A DNA stretch of 58,217 nucleotides, taken from SAR324 cluster bacterium. Lineage in GTDB: Bacteria > SAR324 > NAC60-12. Positions 34,826-43,399 of this stretch are shown here, in pieces. The stretch is from positions 1-58,217 of the forward strand of contig JACNJW010000023.1 in assembly GCA_014382365.1 (NCBI GenBank). The letters run 5' to 3'. The stretch's first letter is position 1. Every line of letters begins with the position of its first letter. A program made the position numbers and the translations under genes. A model generated the notes under the pieces. The model was given only the letters and a program-made list of their open reading frames with translations, was not told the origin of the DNA and searched no databases.

Positions 34826-35949
34826 TATTTGCAGTCATCAGTTATTGCAAAAATTAACTGTGCAAAATCTTTTGTTCCATTACCCTGTAGAAATTCACGG
34901 AGTTTTTTTCCAATTTCTCCCGGAATCCGTTGTTTCCAATATATTTTCCACCATTCTAAACCCTTTGCAGCCAAAATATCTTGCTGAACAACTTCTGCTG
35001 CATTTTTTTTCTGAATTAGCCGCGCATTTTCTTCTTGATGTGTTCCTGGAAGTGGTACGAGAATGGCGTCTTTTTGTAAAACAGCAAGTTCAGCCAGAAT
35101 CCCCATTCCTGCACGAGTAAGTACAATCTCACTTTTAGCAAGCAAGTCACCCATTCCTTCCGTGACGGTTTTAAACTGGTGGTAATTTGGGTGGGAGTAA
35201 CATGATAATTCCGCTTCTATATTTTTCTCCCAACCAAAACCTGTCAGATGTACTATTTGGAATTCAGTCAGCCAATCTTTCAAGAGCGGCAGAACAGCGT
35301 TATTCAGGCCAGCGGCTCCCTGGCCACCACCTGTAATTAAAATTAGTGGTAGTTCCGGATGCAAACCAATTTTTTTTTCTGCACGTACTGCTTCTGCATT
35401 ATAGATATCCTTGCGAACAACCGGACCGATTTTTTGCTTCACAGAGATTGAGGGGAATTTAGCTGCAGTACTTTCAAAATAATAAACAAGTGCACTGCTG
35501 ACTGGAGCCATCAGACGGTTTGCCAGCCCAGGACGTACATCCATTTGAAAAATAACATGTGGAATGCCTGAGAGCTTTGCTGCAAAAGCTACAGGAACGC
35601 TCACAAAACTCCCTGCAGATACGATAATATGCGGACGAAACCGTTTCAAATGCAACAGTCCGGCAAAAAATCCGGCAATAATAATGAAAGGATCAATTAA
35701 ATTAGACCAACTCCAATAACGCCTAAGCTTACCCGATGGAATGGCCGCAAATGGAATCATTGCCTGCTCCACCATTTTTCGTTCTGGACCATCTTTACTA
35801 CCTAAAAATAGAAACTTTGATTTTTTTTTATGTAACTTAATTTCCTCTGCCAGTGCCAACAATGGAATGGTTGGACCACCAGATCCCCCGCCGGTGAAGA
35901 CAACTCGAACTGCTTGTTCATTCCTATAATTATCATTATTTACTGTCAT
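34825..35949 (-). CDS. MurG-like UDP-GlcNAc glycosyltransferase (GT28)
   Basis: 374 aa glycosyltransferase with the MurG two-Rossmann fold. The N-terminal glycine loop is GGGSGG (20-25), but the catalytic-site His of GGTGGH is Pro26. IIVSAGSFVSVPVAFAAKLSGIPHV is the acceptor-side signature. In the C-terminal domain are ITGGGQGA, SEIVLTRAGMGILAEL and the GTHQEENA donor motif. The Pro variant also occurs in some Patescibacteria MurG relatives. It is far from any mur/fts cluster, so it may be a second enzyme that glycosylates another lipid-linked substrate. Confidence 0.82.
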   Translation of the reverse strand: MTVNNDNYRNEQAVRVVFTGGGSGGPTIPLLALAEEIKLHKKKSKFLFLGSKDGPERKMVEQAMIPFAAIPSGKLRRYWSWSNLIDPFIIIAGFFAGLLHLKRFRPHIIVSAGSFVSVPVAFAAKLSGIPHVIFQMDVRPGLANRLMAPVSSALVYYFESTAAKFPSISVKQKIGPVVRKDIYNAEAVRAEKKIGLHPELPLILITGGGQGAAGLNNAVLPLLKDWLTEFQIVHLTGFGWEKNIEAELSCYSHPNYHQFKTVTEGMGDLLAKSEIVLTRAGMGILAELAVLQKDAILVPLPGTHQEENARLIQKKNAAEVVQQDILAAKGLEWWKIYWKQRIPGEIGKKLREFLQGNGTKDFAQLIFAITDDCK

Positions 35950-36127
35950 CTTAATACTTCAATCAACATTGAGTTAGTTTTGTTCTTCAAGGTACAATTT
36001 AAGCAGTTTTTTGGTTGTGGTGGAATACATCGCTCCTCTGAAGAGACTGCAAAATACAACTGTAAGCTGACTACTTATTGCTCACTTTTATGAAAACAGC
36101 TTGTGGATCTAGTACAATAAATCAAAT

Positions 36128-36955
36128 TTACTTCTCCATGATGGAATGGGCCTTCTGCAATTCAGCATTGAGAATACTACTTAATTTCACTGCATCATTA
36201 CAAAAAATCCACTCCACTCCACGGTTTATTTCTCGAAATAAATTATTTTTAGATTTTGGATAACCAACTCCAATTTTTTGTCCACAGGCAAGATGTTGCT
36301 CTACAAGTTTTTTATGCAAAAGCAAATAGTGGCCACCAAGACCAGCATAATTTTTATCCAAAGAAATATTACTTAATAGTTTTTCATTAAATACTGCCAC
36401 CAGGATTTTTGCAGATCTATCAACAAAATTAGCCAATTCTAGCATTTCAGGTACCAAAGAAATTAAATGAAAATCTTTTATTGGTTGTAAATGGGAGAAC
36501 AGGTCATTCAGAATAGAGTTCTGTTTTTCTGGTTGGGGATAATGTTCTTCTTTGGCCTCAACCATCAGATGCAACTTACCTCCATAACTATTCAAAACCT
36601 CTTCTAATGTAGGTATTAGTGGAAATCGCTGTTTTAACTCAGTTAAGGTAATTTCGGATATTCTTGTTTTTGAGCCAAACAATCTCTCTAAATCCGGATC
36701 ATGATAGACCACCGGATATAAGTCCTTTGTCCAGCGAAAGTCTAATTCAATTCCCCAAATACCATCGGTTTCGAGTGCACAATCAAACGCAGTTAACGTG
36801 TTTTCATAGACATCTCTGTTGTCATGTTGACCACGATGAGAAATAATTTTACAATTATCTAATTTCTCAAATGTTGGAGCTTGCTGAGGTATCACTGCAA
36901 AGATAAGGTCGCAGACCTGCATCAATTGTTTTTCCAGCCAGAATGGTAATTCCAT
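36128..36955 (-). CDS. Glycerophosphodiester phosphodiesterase family protein
   Basis: 275 aa TIM-barrel GDPD enzyme that splits glycerophosphodiesters into glycerol 3-phosphate and alcohol. His40-Arg41 (SHRG), Glu51-Asn52-Thr53, the metal ligands Glu70 and Asp72 (GIELDFRWT) and His85-Asp86 are all in place. IPTLEEVL and VEAKEE follow. The first 30 residues are an extra amphipathic stretch with no clear signal peptide, so it is probably cytoplasmic. The last barrel strand ends VEWIFCND. 178 bp separate it from the MurG-like gene. Confidence 0.9.
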   Translation of the reverse strand: MELPFWLEKQLMQVCDLIFAVIPQQAPTFEKLDNCKIISHRGQHDNRDVYENTLTAFDCALETDGIWGIELDFRWTKDLYPVVYHDPDLERLFGSKTRISEITLTELKQRFPLIPTLEEVLNSYGGKLHLMVEAKEEHYPQPEKQNSILNDLFSHLQPIKDFHLISLVPEMLELANFVDRSAKILVAVFNEKLLSNISLDKNYAGLGGHYLLLHKKLVEQHLACGQKIGVGYPKSKNNLFREINRGVEWIFCNDAVKLSSILNAELQKAHSIMEK

Positions 36956-37031
36956 GAGTGAGAAAAATAATATAATCAGAATTCTTGTTTGCCTGTTATT
37001 GTATGGTATATCTCAACAATCAATGAGTGAA

Positions 37032-39233
37032 TTATTCCCAAATTTTCTTTACAAATTTTAATGTTCTGAGCTTTTCAATAATTTTATGAAAAACAGGCCA
37101 ACTTATTGCCTCAAGTTTGATACGAATATTGGCTTCTCTGTTTTTGGTGGCTGAGGTTTCTGAATTGATTATTGCCACACCAGCATCTTTTATAATTTTT
37201 GTTATTTGAAACAAAATCCCTTTACCATCAAGGACCTGCAAATGAATTACATATGAACGCGTAACTTCTTTGGAGATTTTCCAGTCAACATCAACAACTG
37301 TTTTTTTGTGTTTAAACCGTTTATTTTTGCTGTGAATTTTAAGACAGTCAGCCTGATGAATTTCGATCTCCCTGTCATCATGAATGAAACCAGTAATTTT
37401 ATCACCGGGAATTGGATAACAACAAATTGCCGTTCTAATTAATGGGTCCTGAACATCTTCAATAAAATATGTGTTTTTATCATTACCAAATATTTTCCAC
37501 CAGAACTCCGAACCAATCATCTCTTGCAATCGACCCACATTTTCGAACTCAAGTAATTTGTATTTTCTAAGAAATTTTTGCAGTGGGCGTTTTTGTAGTC
37601 CTATTTCCTGCAGAAATTTGTTTGCAGACAAATGTTCTGTTTTTAATGCCCCCTTTACAGTTGATACTTTGAGCCATTTTTCAACTTCCAGATCTATTCC
37701 ATTATCCCGTAATTTACTCTCCAACATTGCCCGTCCAGAATTTCTGGCACTAACTACTTTCTGTTGTTCTAGAGCACGTCTAATTTGGGTTCGGCTCTTT
37801 GCTGTTTTTACTTGTTCAAACCACGACTCAACAGGATGTATGCCTGGATCTGTAACTATTTTAAGTGCTTCACCGGTAAATAGTTGACGTTCTCGTGTAA
37901 CTCTTTTTTTAGTTGCACCGACAGACGAGGGATTCACCAGCGCCCCCAAACAGTGGTTGCCAAGATCAGAATGAATACCATAAGCAAAATCAAGCACAGT
38001 TGCCCCTTTAGGAAAAACCAGCATGTCACCTCCAGGGGTGTAAACTTGGATTTGATCAGACTGTACATAGCTCAAAACTTCAAGCATACGGACGTCTTTT
38101 TCTCCAGCCATTTGGTCTAATTGACTAAGGTATGTCCTATAATAGTCTGCAAGTTCTGTTGGACTACCCTGCCAATGCGCCATGATTCCAAACTGGTTTT
38201 TCTCCTGCATTTCTACAGATACAATCTCAATGCAAGTTTGCTCTCCTTCTATCCTCAGCTCAGTCTGCAGGCCTTCATAACCATTCCAGAGGGGGTTACT
38301 GATATAATCTCTTATCTTGAGTGGAATAACAGAAAAATTGGTATGTAATATTCCAAGTGCCTGAAAACAATCAAGGCTGTTTTTGACAGTAACTCTAAAA
38401 CCTTCCAAAACATGGTCAATGGGACTATTCTCCTTGACTTGGGAAGCTGGATGAACAAAAAGCGGTTCTATTTTGTTTGTTGTTAAATTATTATTTTCAA
38501 GAGTTTGTATTAGAACAGCTTTCATAGTTTGTATCGTTGATATACGAGCCTTTTTTAAGTCATCAATTGCAGTCAAAGTTTTTTGATAGCGTTTTGGATA
38601 AAGCAATTTGAAACAAAGTTCAGTATGTTCCTCACTAATTTGAATCAATCCCAAACGCTCAGCAATTGGAACATAGACATTAAGAGTTTCAAGACTGATT
38701 CTACGCTGCTTATGCCGTGGCATTGACTCCATGTCCCTCATATTGTCGAGTCTGTCAAACAGTTTAATAAATAGAGCTCGAACATCCTGTACCATTGCCT
38801 TCAACATGCGCTGGTAAGTTGCATCTATATCATCTTCAACTCCGATTTTAGTGTTTTCAGTGGTTTTTATTTTTGTTAATCCTGTGACAATATCTGCGTA
38901 CCAGATGCCATATCGTTTGTGGATGTCCTTGTGCGTAATCTTTGTGTCTTCAATGATATCATGGAGAAGAGCAGCAACTACTGTAGGAGCATCTAATCCT
39001 GCTCGACAGATTAAAACAGCCACTCTCAGTGGATGAATTATGAATGGTTGACCAGATTTGCGTTTCTGGTGTTCATGGTGTTTTCGTATATCACTTATTG
39101 CCTGATTTAGCATTTCTGAATCTTTGCTAGTACCATATTGCAGCACATAACTCCGAATGGATTCTACCAACTCTGCAATTAAAGTTTTATCACCAGTTGA
39201 AATATTTTTATTTTTGGTACTTAGCATTTTCAA
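37032..39233 (-). CDS. spoT: RelA/SpoT homologue with intact hydrolase and degenerate synthetase domain
   Basis: 733 aa with the full long-RSH layout: HD hydrolase, synthetase-like domain, TGS (about 386-430), helical region and C-terminal ACT. The hydrolase site is intact: His67 (IIHPLRVA), His91-Asp92 with Glu95-Asp96 (HDIIEDT), and Asp159 in FDRLDNMRD. The synthetase lacks the basic RxKxxxSI motif, reads VLEGFRV where DxxAxRV should be, NGYEGLQT for NGYxSLHT, and IEIVSVEM for ExQIRT. This predicts a ppGpp hydrolase with little or no synthetase activity, the reverse of RelA. Located between the GDPD gene and the TPR/ExbD-like pair. Confidence 0.9.
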   Translation of the reverse strand: MKMLSTKNKNISTGDKTLIAELVESIRSYVLQYGTSKDSEMLNQAISDIRKHHEHQKRKSGQPFIIHPLRVAVLICRAGLDAPTVVAALLHDIIEDTKITHKDIHKRYGIWYADIVTGLTKIKTTENTKIGVEDDIDATYQRMLKAMVQDVRALFIKLFDRLDNMRDMESMPRHKQRRISLETLNVYVPIAERLGLIQISEEHTELCFKLLYPKRYQKTLTAIDDLKKARISTIQTMKAVLIQTLENNNLTTNKIEPLFVHPASQVKENSPIDHVLEGFRVTVKNSLDCFQALGILHTNFSVIPLKIRDYISNPLWNGYEGLQTELRIEGEQTCIEIVSVEMQEKNQFGIMAHWQGSPTELADYYRTYLSQLDQMAGEKDVRMLEVLSYVQSDQIQVYTPGGDMLVFPKGATVLDFAYGIHSDLGNHCLGALVNPSSVGATKKRVTRERQLFTGEALKIVTDPGIHPVESWFEQVKTAKSRTQIRRALEQQKVVSARNSGRAMLESKLRDNGIDLEVEKWLKVSTVKGALKTEHLSANKFLQEIGLQKRPLQKFLRKYKLLEFENVGRLQEMIGSEFWWKIFGNDKNTYFIEDVQDPLIRTAICCYPIPGDKITGFIHDDREIEIHQADCLKIHSKNKRFKHKKTVVDVDWKISKEVTRSYVIHLQVLDGKGILFQITKIIKDAGVAIINSETSATKNREANIRIKLEAISWPVFHKIIEKLRTLKFVKKIWE

Positions 39234-39284
39234 TTATTAAAGATGTGCCAACTATAGTGATTGTTAACGAAGAGATCTTGATAA

Positions 39285-39941
39285 CTATTGTGGTTGAAAA
39301 AGAAGTCTTTGATCATCACCACTGCAGTAACGTAGTGGCGTTCCTTCTCTGACAGGCTTCCAACCAACTTCAAAACCTTCTTTCCACAAAGATCTTCGAA
39401 TTTCACGGAACAGTTCAAAACTGTCTGAATCAACCCAGAAAAAAAAGTGGTTTTCTTCCCGAGGATTCTTTTGTGTTAAATTCTGTATCAGTCCATCCCT
39501 TTTTGAAGCCTGATACCACCACTGTCCAACTCCTGGTTTAGGTAAAAAATCCAAACAATGTGAGTGTCCTCCTCCGGCAGTGAGTTTTACAGAAAATTCA
39601 TCCAGACTTATCTGCTCAGGTAAAGGATTCCGTCCAGAGAGGTATTTTTTGAGGCTTTGATATACTAAACTACGATCCAAAAACAAGATCTTTTCCCTCT
39701 GTAGCAAAAGCAGAAGACTGTTTTTTTGTGATGCATGTGACCATGGAATTTTTAGCTTTTTGATATTTTCAGAGGGTTGTTCAATTGTTGGCTCATTTTC
39801 TCTTTTATCCATCAAGCTGAATATTGCCATGAACACGGCTAAAACAACTAGAATCCCAACATTGTTGGAAACAATATCAACCAAAGAATCCAAGTTTAAA
39901 AAACTTTGTATATCACCTAAAAATCTCCGTCTGTTGCGCAT
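39285..39941 (-). CDS. ExbD/MotB-like single-pass membrane protein
   Basis: 218 aa. A short basic N-terminus and one transmembrane helix (about 18-43) carry the LVDIVSNNVGILVVLAVFMAI pattern, in which an Asp at the head of the helix recalls the proton-path Asp of ExbD/MotB/TolR. The remaining 170 residues are soluble, with many Trp/Phe and one HSHC segment. No OmpA-like peptidoglycan domain is seen, so it is not a standard MotB. Its ATG overlaps the TPR gene stop (TAATG), so the two are coupled. Family assignment tentative. Confidence 0.6.
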   Translation of the reverse strand: MRNRRRFLGDIQSFLNLDSLVDIVSNNVGILVVLAVFMAIFSLMDKRENEPTIEQPSENIKKLKIPWSHASQKNSLLLLLQREKILFLDRSLVYQSLKKYLSGRNPLPEQISLDEFSVKLTAGGGHSHCLDFLPKPGVGQWWYQASKRDGLIQNLTQKNPREENHFFFWVDSDSFELFREIRRSLWKEGFEVGWKPVREGTPLRYCSGDDQRLLFQPQ

Positions 39942-41734
39942 TAATTTTCATCTTCCTGTAACTTTTCTTCTTTTTTACTGCTTATCAAGAATGCATCCTG
40001 TGCCTTCTTCTTTTCCTTTTCATTCAGTGACTGCTGGACCTTATAGAACCAATTTGTTAATTTTTCAGCCTGATCCTGACGCTTTATCCTGGTACAATAG
40101 TCAACCAGTTTTTTAAGAGTACTATGCTGTGGAAAAATCTTAACTGCCTCCTGATAGTAACGGATAGCCCCTTTAAAATCAGCCTTTTTTTCAGCATCTT
40201 CCGCCAATTCAATTTTTTTCTGGATATTTTTCTGAATTTCTTTTTTTTCATATTTTTTCAACAGCTGCTCAAACTGGTTTACCCTTTTTTCATTTTCCAG
40301 CAGCAGATTTATACTGATAGCCTTTCTTAGCAGGTTTTTGCTAACCGATATACTCAGTGCCTTGTCTATCAGCAGCGCAGCCTTAGCCGGGTCATTGTTC
40401 TTAAGTTGATTTTCTGCCAACAATAAATATGCAGCATGAATAGACTTAACACCTTTACGGGCCTCTTCATTACGTGGGTTTATATGCAAAATACGTTTAT
40501 ATATTTCAAATGCTTTATCCCGCAGTTTTCTCTCAAGATTAAGTGTGGCAATCCTGTTTAGTAATTTTTCCGATCTAATTTCTCCAACTAGTGGCTCATA
40601 TATCTCTAAAGCTTTTTTTATGCTGTTGTTTTTAAACAAATTTTCAGCTTTTTTCAAACACATATTTAGATCATAACTACCATGAGATCTTTCAAGGAGC
40701 TTAAAGGTAATAAAAAAACTGACTCGTGACTGTTGAATCATACCTTTATTTTTAAATAGAATTCCTATGTTCACATTACTGTAGCGGTGATTCGGATTTC
40801 TTCCTAAAATCCCCTGCAAAGTTTTTATTGCTTTTTCTGTCTCGTCATCCAGTGCAATTGCAAGTACGAGGAAACAACGAAAATCAACATTTTCTTTGTC
40901 TTTCAGCAATAAATGCTTAAATACCTTTTGGGCAGTAACAGCCTCTTTGTTTTTTAAACAGTAAACTCCTAAATCGTAGAGACTCTTCATCTCTTCATCT
41001 CCTTCATTTTCCAAATCAGCAGTTAAAAAATCGAAGATTTGCAAATGATTAAGGTTGCTTCCTGTATCCGGTCCTTCAACTCCTTCACCGTTATTTTTTT
41101 CTTCATTTACTTTTTCTTCAGATACACTTTCAGCAGAATCGCCACTTTCAGTAGATTTTATTAATTCCTCTTTTTCCTCTACATCTACCCCCTCATCCTC
41201 TTCATTGGAAAGAACTGTTAGTTTATTTTGGATATCAAGCAATTTGTCCTGTCCGTTTTTTATGTCCGGCAGGACAAAATCTGTCATATTTTCAAATTCT
41301 GCAATTGCTGACACCGCCTGACCATCCGCAATATCAATTTTTGCAATAGAGGCTGCTAAATTATAAATAGCATATATATATTTAGGGTCATGCTTCAGGC
41401 AATGCTGATACATGTTTTTTGCATGATTCCAATCATTTTTTCTTCGATAAGCATTCCCGATGAGGTTTGCTAACTCCACATTGTCTGGCTCAATTTGTAG
41501 GACATTCAGGCCCAGACTTAATAAACCATCAGTATTTCCACTACTTTCCATCTCCATGAACAATTTAGTAATAGTTTCTGAAGCAACTTGAGGATCAAGA
41601 TCCAAAGCCTTTTTAAATTCCACTGCTGCCATGTCAAAGAAGTTTTTTCCCAAGAGGCTCTTGCCACGGTCAAGATAAGACTGAATCTCCTTGTTTGAAT
41701 CTTCTGAACTAAATACTTTATCAAAAATACCCAT
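39941..41734 (-). CDS. TPR-repeat protein
   Basis: 597 aa with no signal peptide. TPR units occupy residues 20-140, a highly acidic linker (Glu/Asp/Ser) spans about 180-230, and further TPR units run from 245 to 560. Repeats such as AAVEFKKALDLDPQ and AIRYYQEAVKIFPQ are canonical. The C-terminus is a charged Lys/Glu tail. TPR superhelices are protein-interaction scaffolds. Cotranslated with the ExbD/MotB-like gene and divergent from the FliN/FliM-like pair, it may scaffold a motor or envelope complex. Confidence 0.85.
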   Translation of the reverse strand: MGIFDKVFSSEDSNKEIQSYLDRGKSLLGKNFFDMAAVEFKKALDLDPQVASETITKLFMEMESSGNTDGLLSLGLNVLQIEPDNVELANLIGNAYRRKNDWNHAKNMYQHCLKHDPKYIYAIYNLAASIAKIDIADGQAVSAIAEFENMTDFVLPDIKNGQDKLLDIQNKLTVLSNEEDEGVDVEEKEELIKSTESGDSAESVSEEKVNEEKNNGEGVEGPDTGSNLNHLQIFDFLTADLENEGDEEMKSLYDLGVYCLKNKEAVTAQKVFKHLLLKDKENVDFRCFLVLAIALDDETEKAIKTLQGILGRNPNHRYSNVNIGILFKNKGMIQQSRVSFFITFKLLERSHGSYDLNMCLKKAENLFKNNSIKKALEIYEPLVGEIRSEKLLNRIATLNLERKLRDKAFEIYKRILHINPRNEEARKGVKSIHAAYLLLAENQLKNNDPAKAALLIDKALSISVSKNLLRKAISINLLLENEKRVNQFEQLLKKYEKKEIQKNIQKKIELAEDAEKKADFKGAIRYYQEAVKIFPQHSTLKKLVDYCTRIKRQDQAEKLTNWFYKVQQSLNEKEKKKAQDAFLISSKKEEKLQEDEN

Positions 41735-42136
41735 AAAAAGTGAAATTTGTGGGGTTAAACAGCTTGTTTTAGATAACCTGTATCGGATTTTCCATATTTA
41801 AATATCATCATAACCGAAGGCAATCCGATTGTAAATTTTAGTTTTTAGTAAATACTCTTCTTAAACAATGATTTGATCATTTCAAAAAAAGTAGTAGATT
41901 GGGAGTGGTTGGAAAAAAATATTTATGAGCTTAATTAGTTTTTTAAGTTATTAAATAATCATGAATTCTCAAAAAAGACTTGCTAAAACTACGCCGGATA
42001 TGGCATTCATTGTGCAGAATAGTGCACGATAAAAGATAAAGCTGAAAATATATTGAAATTTTCAGCATAACGGCTCATTTCATTAACCATTTAAGGAAAT
42101 GCCGACCATTTTTTTAAAACATCAATTTGAGGAACG
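41735..42136. other. Divergent intergenic region with a 9 bp stem-loop
   Basis: 402 bp between the TPR gene and the FliN-like gene. It is AT-rich. A 9 bp inverted repeat GCTGAAAAT / ATTTTCAGC (42041-42049 and 42058-42066, 8-nt loop) lies 70 bp before the FliN-like start. A second small repeat, GTGCA...TGCAC, lies near 42013-42026. Either could be an operator or an RNA leader hairpin. No confident promoter pair found. Confidence 0.4.
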
Positions 42137-43396
42137 ATGGCAGAAGATGTTGATGATTTTGAAGTAAAACTGTCTGAAGACGACAGCCCAAATGATATTT
42201 TGAATAATTCTGAAGACACAGAACTTTTTGATGATAATTCTTCTGAGGATTTAATTGATGCTGATGCAGATGATGTACAACTGGATTCAGTAGATATTGA
42301 CAGTGTTTCTGATGATGTTGAAATAGACCTTGGAATGGATGAGATTGGTGATCTCGTTGAAGACATTAAATTGGATCTACAGGATGATGATGAAACTGCT
42401 ATTGCTGATGAAGGAGAAGAAGATATGGTTTTTGATGCTGAAGGTATTGAAGATGAAGGTAGTGATTCGGTAGAGAGCCTGCTGGATGAACTGGGTGGAG
42501 ATGAGAGTGACGAGACAACTGGATTGGAAGATTCTACTGAAGATACAGTCTCCGGAGATGAAGACTCACTTCCTGCTGTAGATGAAGTAACAGCAGATGA
42601 AGTGACGGCAGATGAAGTGACAGTGGATGAAGATGATCCAAATGCTGTTGAAAATTCAGAATCAGAAGAGCTTGAGCTTTCAGATGATTTGGATTTATCT
42701 GACAACCTTGACTTGGCTGATGATGCAGAATCTTCTGCTGATGCAAACTCAGAAGAAAACGAAGTAGAAGAAAGTTCTGAGGTTCTGGAAATGCTACATG
42801 ATCCTGAAGTTAATACTGAAGGTGAAGATAGTGAAGCGACAGATTCAGACAATCCTGATCTTGCAGTGGATGCAGTAGAAAACAATGAAGAAATTGAAGA
42901 TACTGGAATTGACTTTGAAGATAATGATACTGAACCGTCAACTGCAGAAGAAACTGTTGATGCTGACACTGAAGCAGAAAATGAAGTAGAGAGTGTTGTT
43001 GAAACTGAAGAAATAACAGAGCCTCAGGATGTCAATCAACAAGTGGGATCCAGAGACTCGGAAAAAGTGATTGTTGAAACTGAAGAAACACCTGTAATCG
43101 AAAAAGCGGAGAGTAAGATGCCAAATGAAAAAGAGGCGATTGAAACATCAGCGCCTGCATTAGGCTCTGAAATGCTGTTAAATTTTAACCATCAAGTTGT
43201 GGTTGAAGTAGCACGTACTCAACTAACTGGTGAAGAGATTACACAAATCACTTATGGAAGTGTTATTGAACTGGATAAAGTTTCAGGAGAGCCTGTTAAT
43301 TTGGTCCTTGACGGAAAAACAATTGCTCTCGGTGAGGTAGTGCAGATCAATAATGAAAAACTTGGCATTCGTATTGTGGGTATTGTTCAGGAATAA
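42137..43396 (+). CDS. Long acidic protein with C-terminal FliN-type SpoA domain
   Basis: 419 aa. The first 340 residues are Asp/Glu/Ser/Val-rich and presumably disordered. They include in-frame tandem ADEVT repeats near residues 150-166. The last 75 residues form a SpoA domain as in FliN/YscQ/SpaO: LNFNHQVVVEVARTQLT, GSVIELDKVSGEPVNLVLDGK, and GEVVQINNEKLGIRIV. FliN builds the flagellar C-ring; here the long acidic arm is unusual. The start has GAGGA seven bases upstream. Followed after 3 bp by a FliM-like gene. No other flagellar or type III secretion gene is in the window. Confidence 0.85.
   Translation: MAEDVDDFEVKLSEDDSPNDILNNSEDTELFDDNSSEDLIDADADDVQLDSVDIDSVSDDVEIDLGMDEIGDLVEDIKLDLQDDDETAIADEGEEDMVFDAEGIEDEGSDSVESLLDELGGDESDETTGLEDSTEDTVSGDEDSLPAVDEVTADEVTADEVTVDEDDPNAVENSESEELELSDDLDLSDNLDLADDAESSADANSEENEVEESSEVLEMLHDPEVNTEGEDSEATDSDNPDLAVDAVENNEEIEDTGIDFEDNDTEPSTAEETVDADTEAENEVESVVETEEITEPQDVNQQVGSRDSEKVIVETEETPVIEKAESKMPNEKEAIETSAPALGSEMLLNFNHQVVVEVARTQLTGEEITQITYGSVIELDKVSGEPVNLVLDGKTIALGEVVQINNEKLGIRIVGIVQE
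42587..42636 (+). repeat. Tandem 15-bp coding repeat (ADEVT)
   Basis: About three copies of a 15 bp unit (GATGAAGTGACRGCA, with a diverged last unit) encode ADEVT-ADEVT-ADEVT-like pentapeptides in the acidic arm of the FliN-like protein. In-frame units of this kind can expand or contract by slippage without breaking the gene. Confidence 0.7.
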
Positions 43397-43399
43397 TTT

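Noticed and set aside
42001..42136. CRISPR or insertion-sequence signature anywhere in the window
   Set aside because: No regularly spaced direct repeats, transposase motifs or target-site duplications were found; the only tandem repeat is the coding ADEVT unit.
42091..42969. 292-codon Ser-rich open frame on the minus strand
   Set aside because: It is the antisense of the Asp/Glu/Ser-rich FliN-like coding region; GAT/GAA codons read backwards give Ser/Phe-rich frames. The plus frame has a recognisable SpoA domain and a ribosome binding site.
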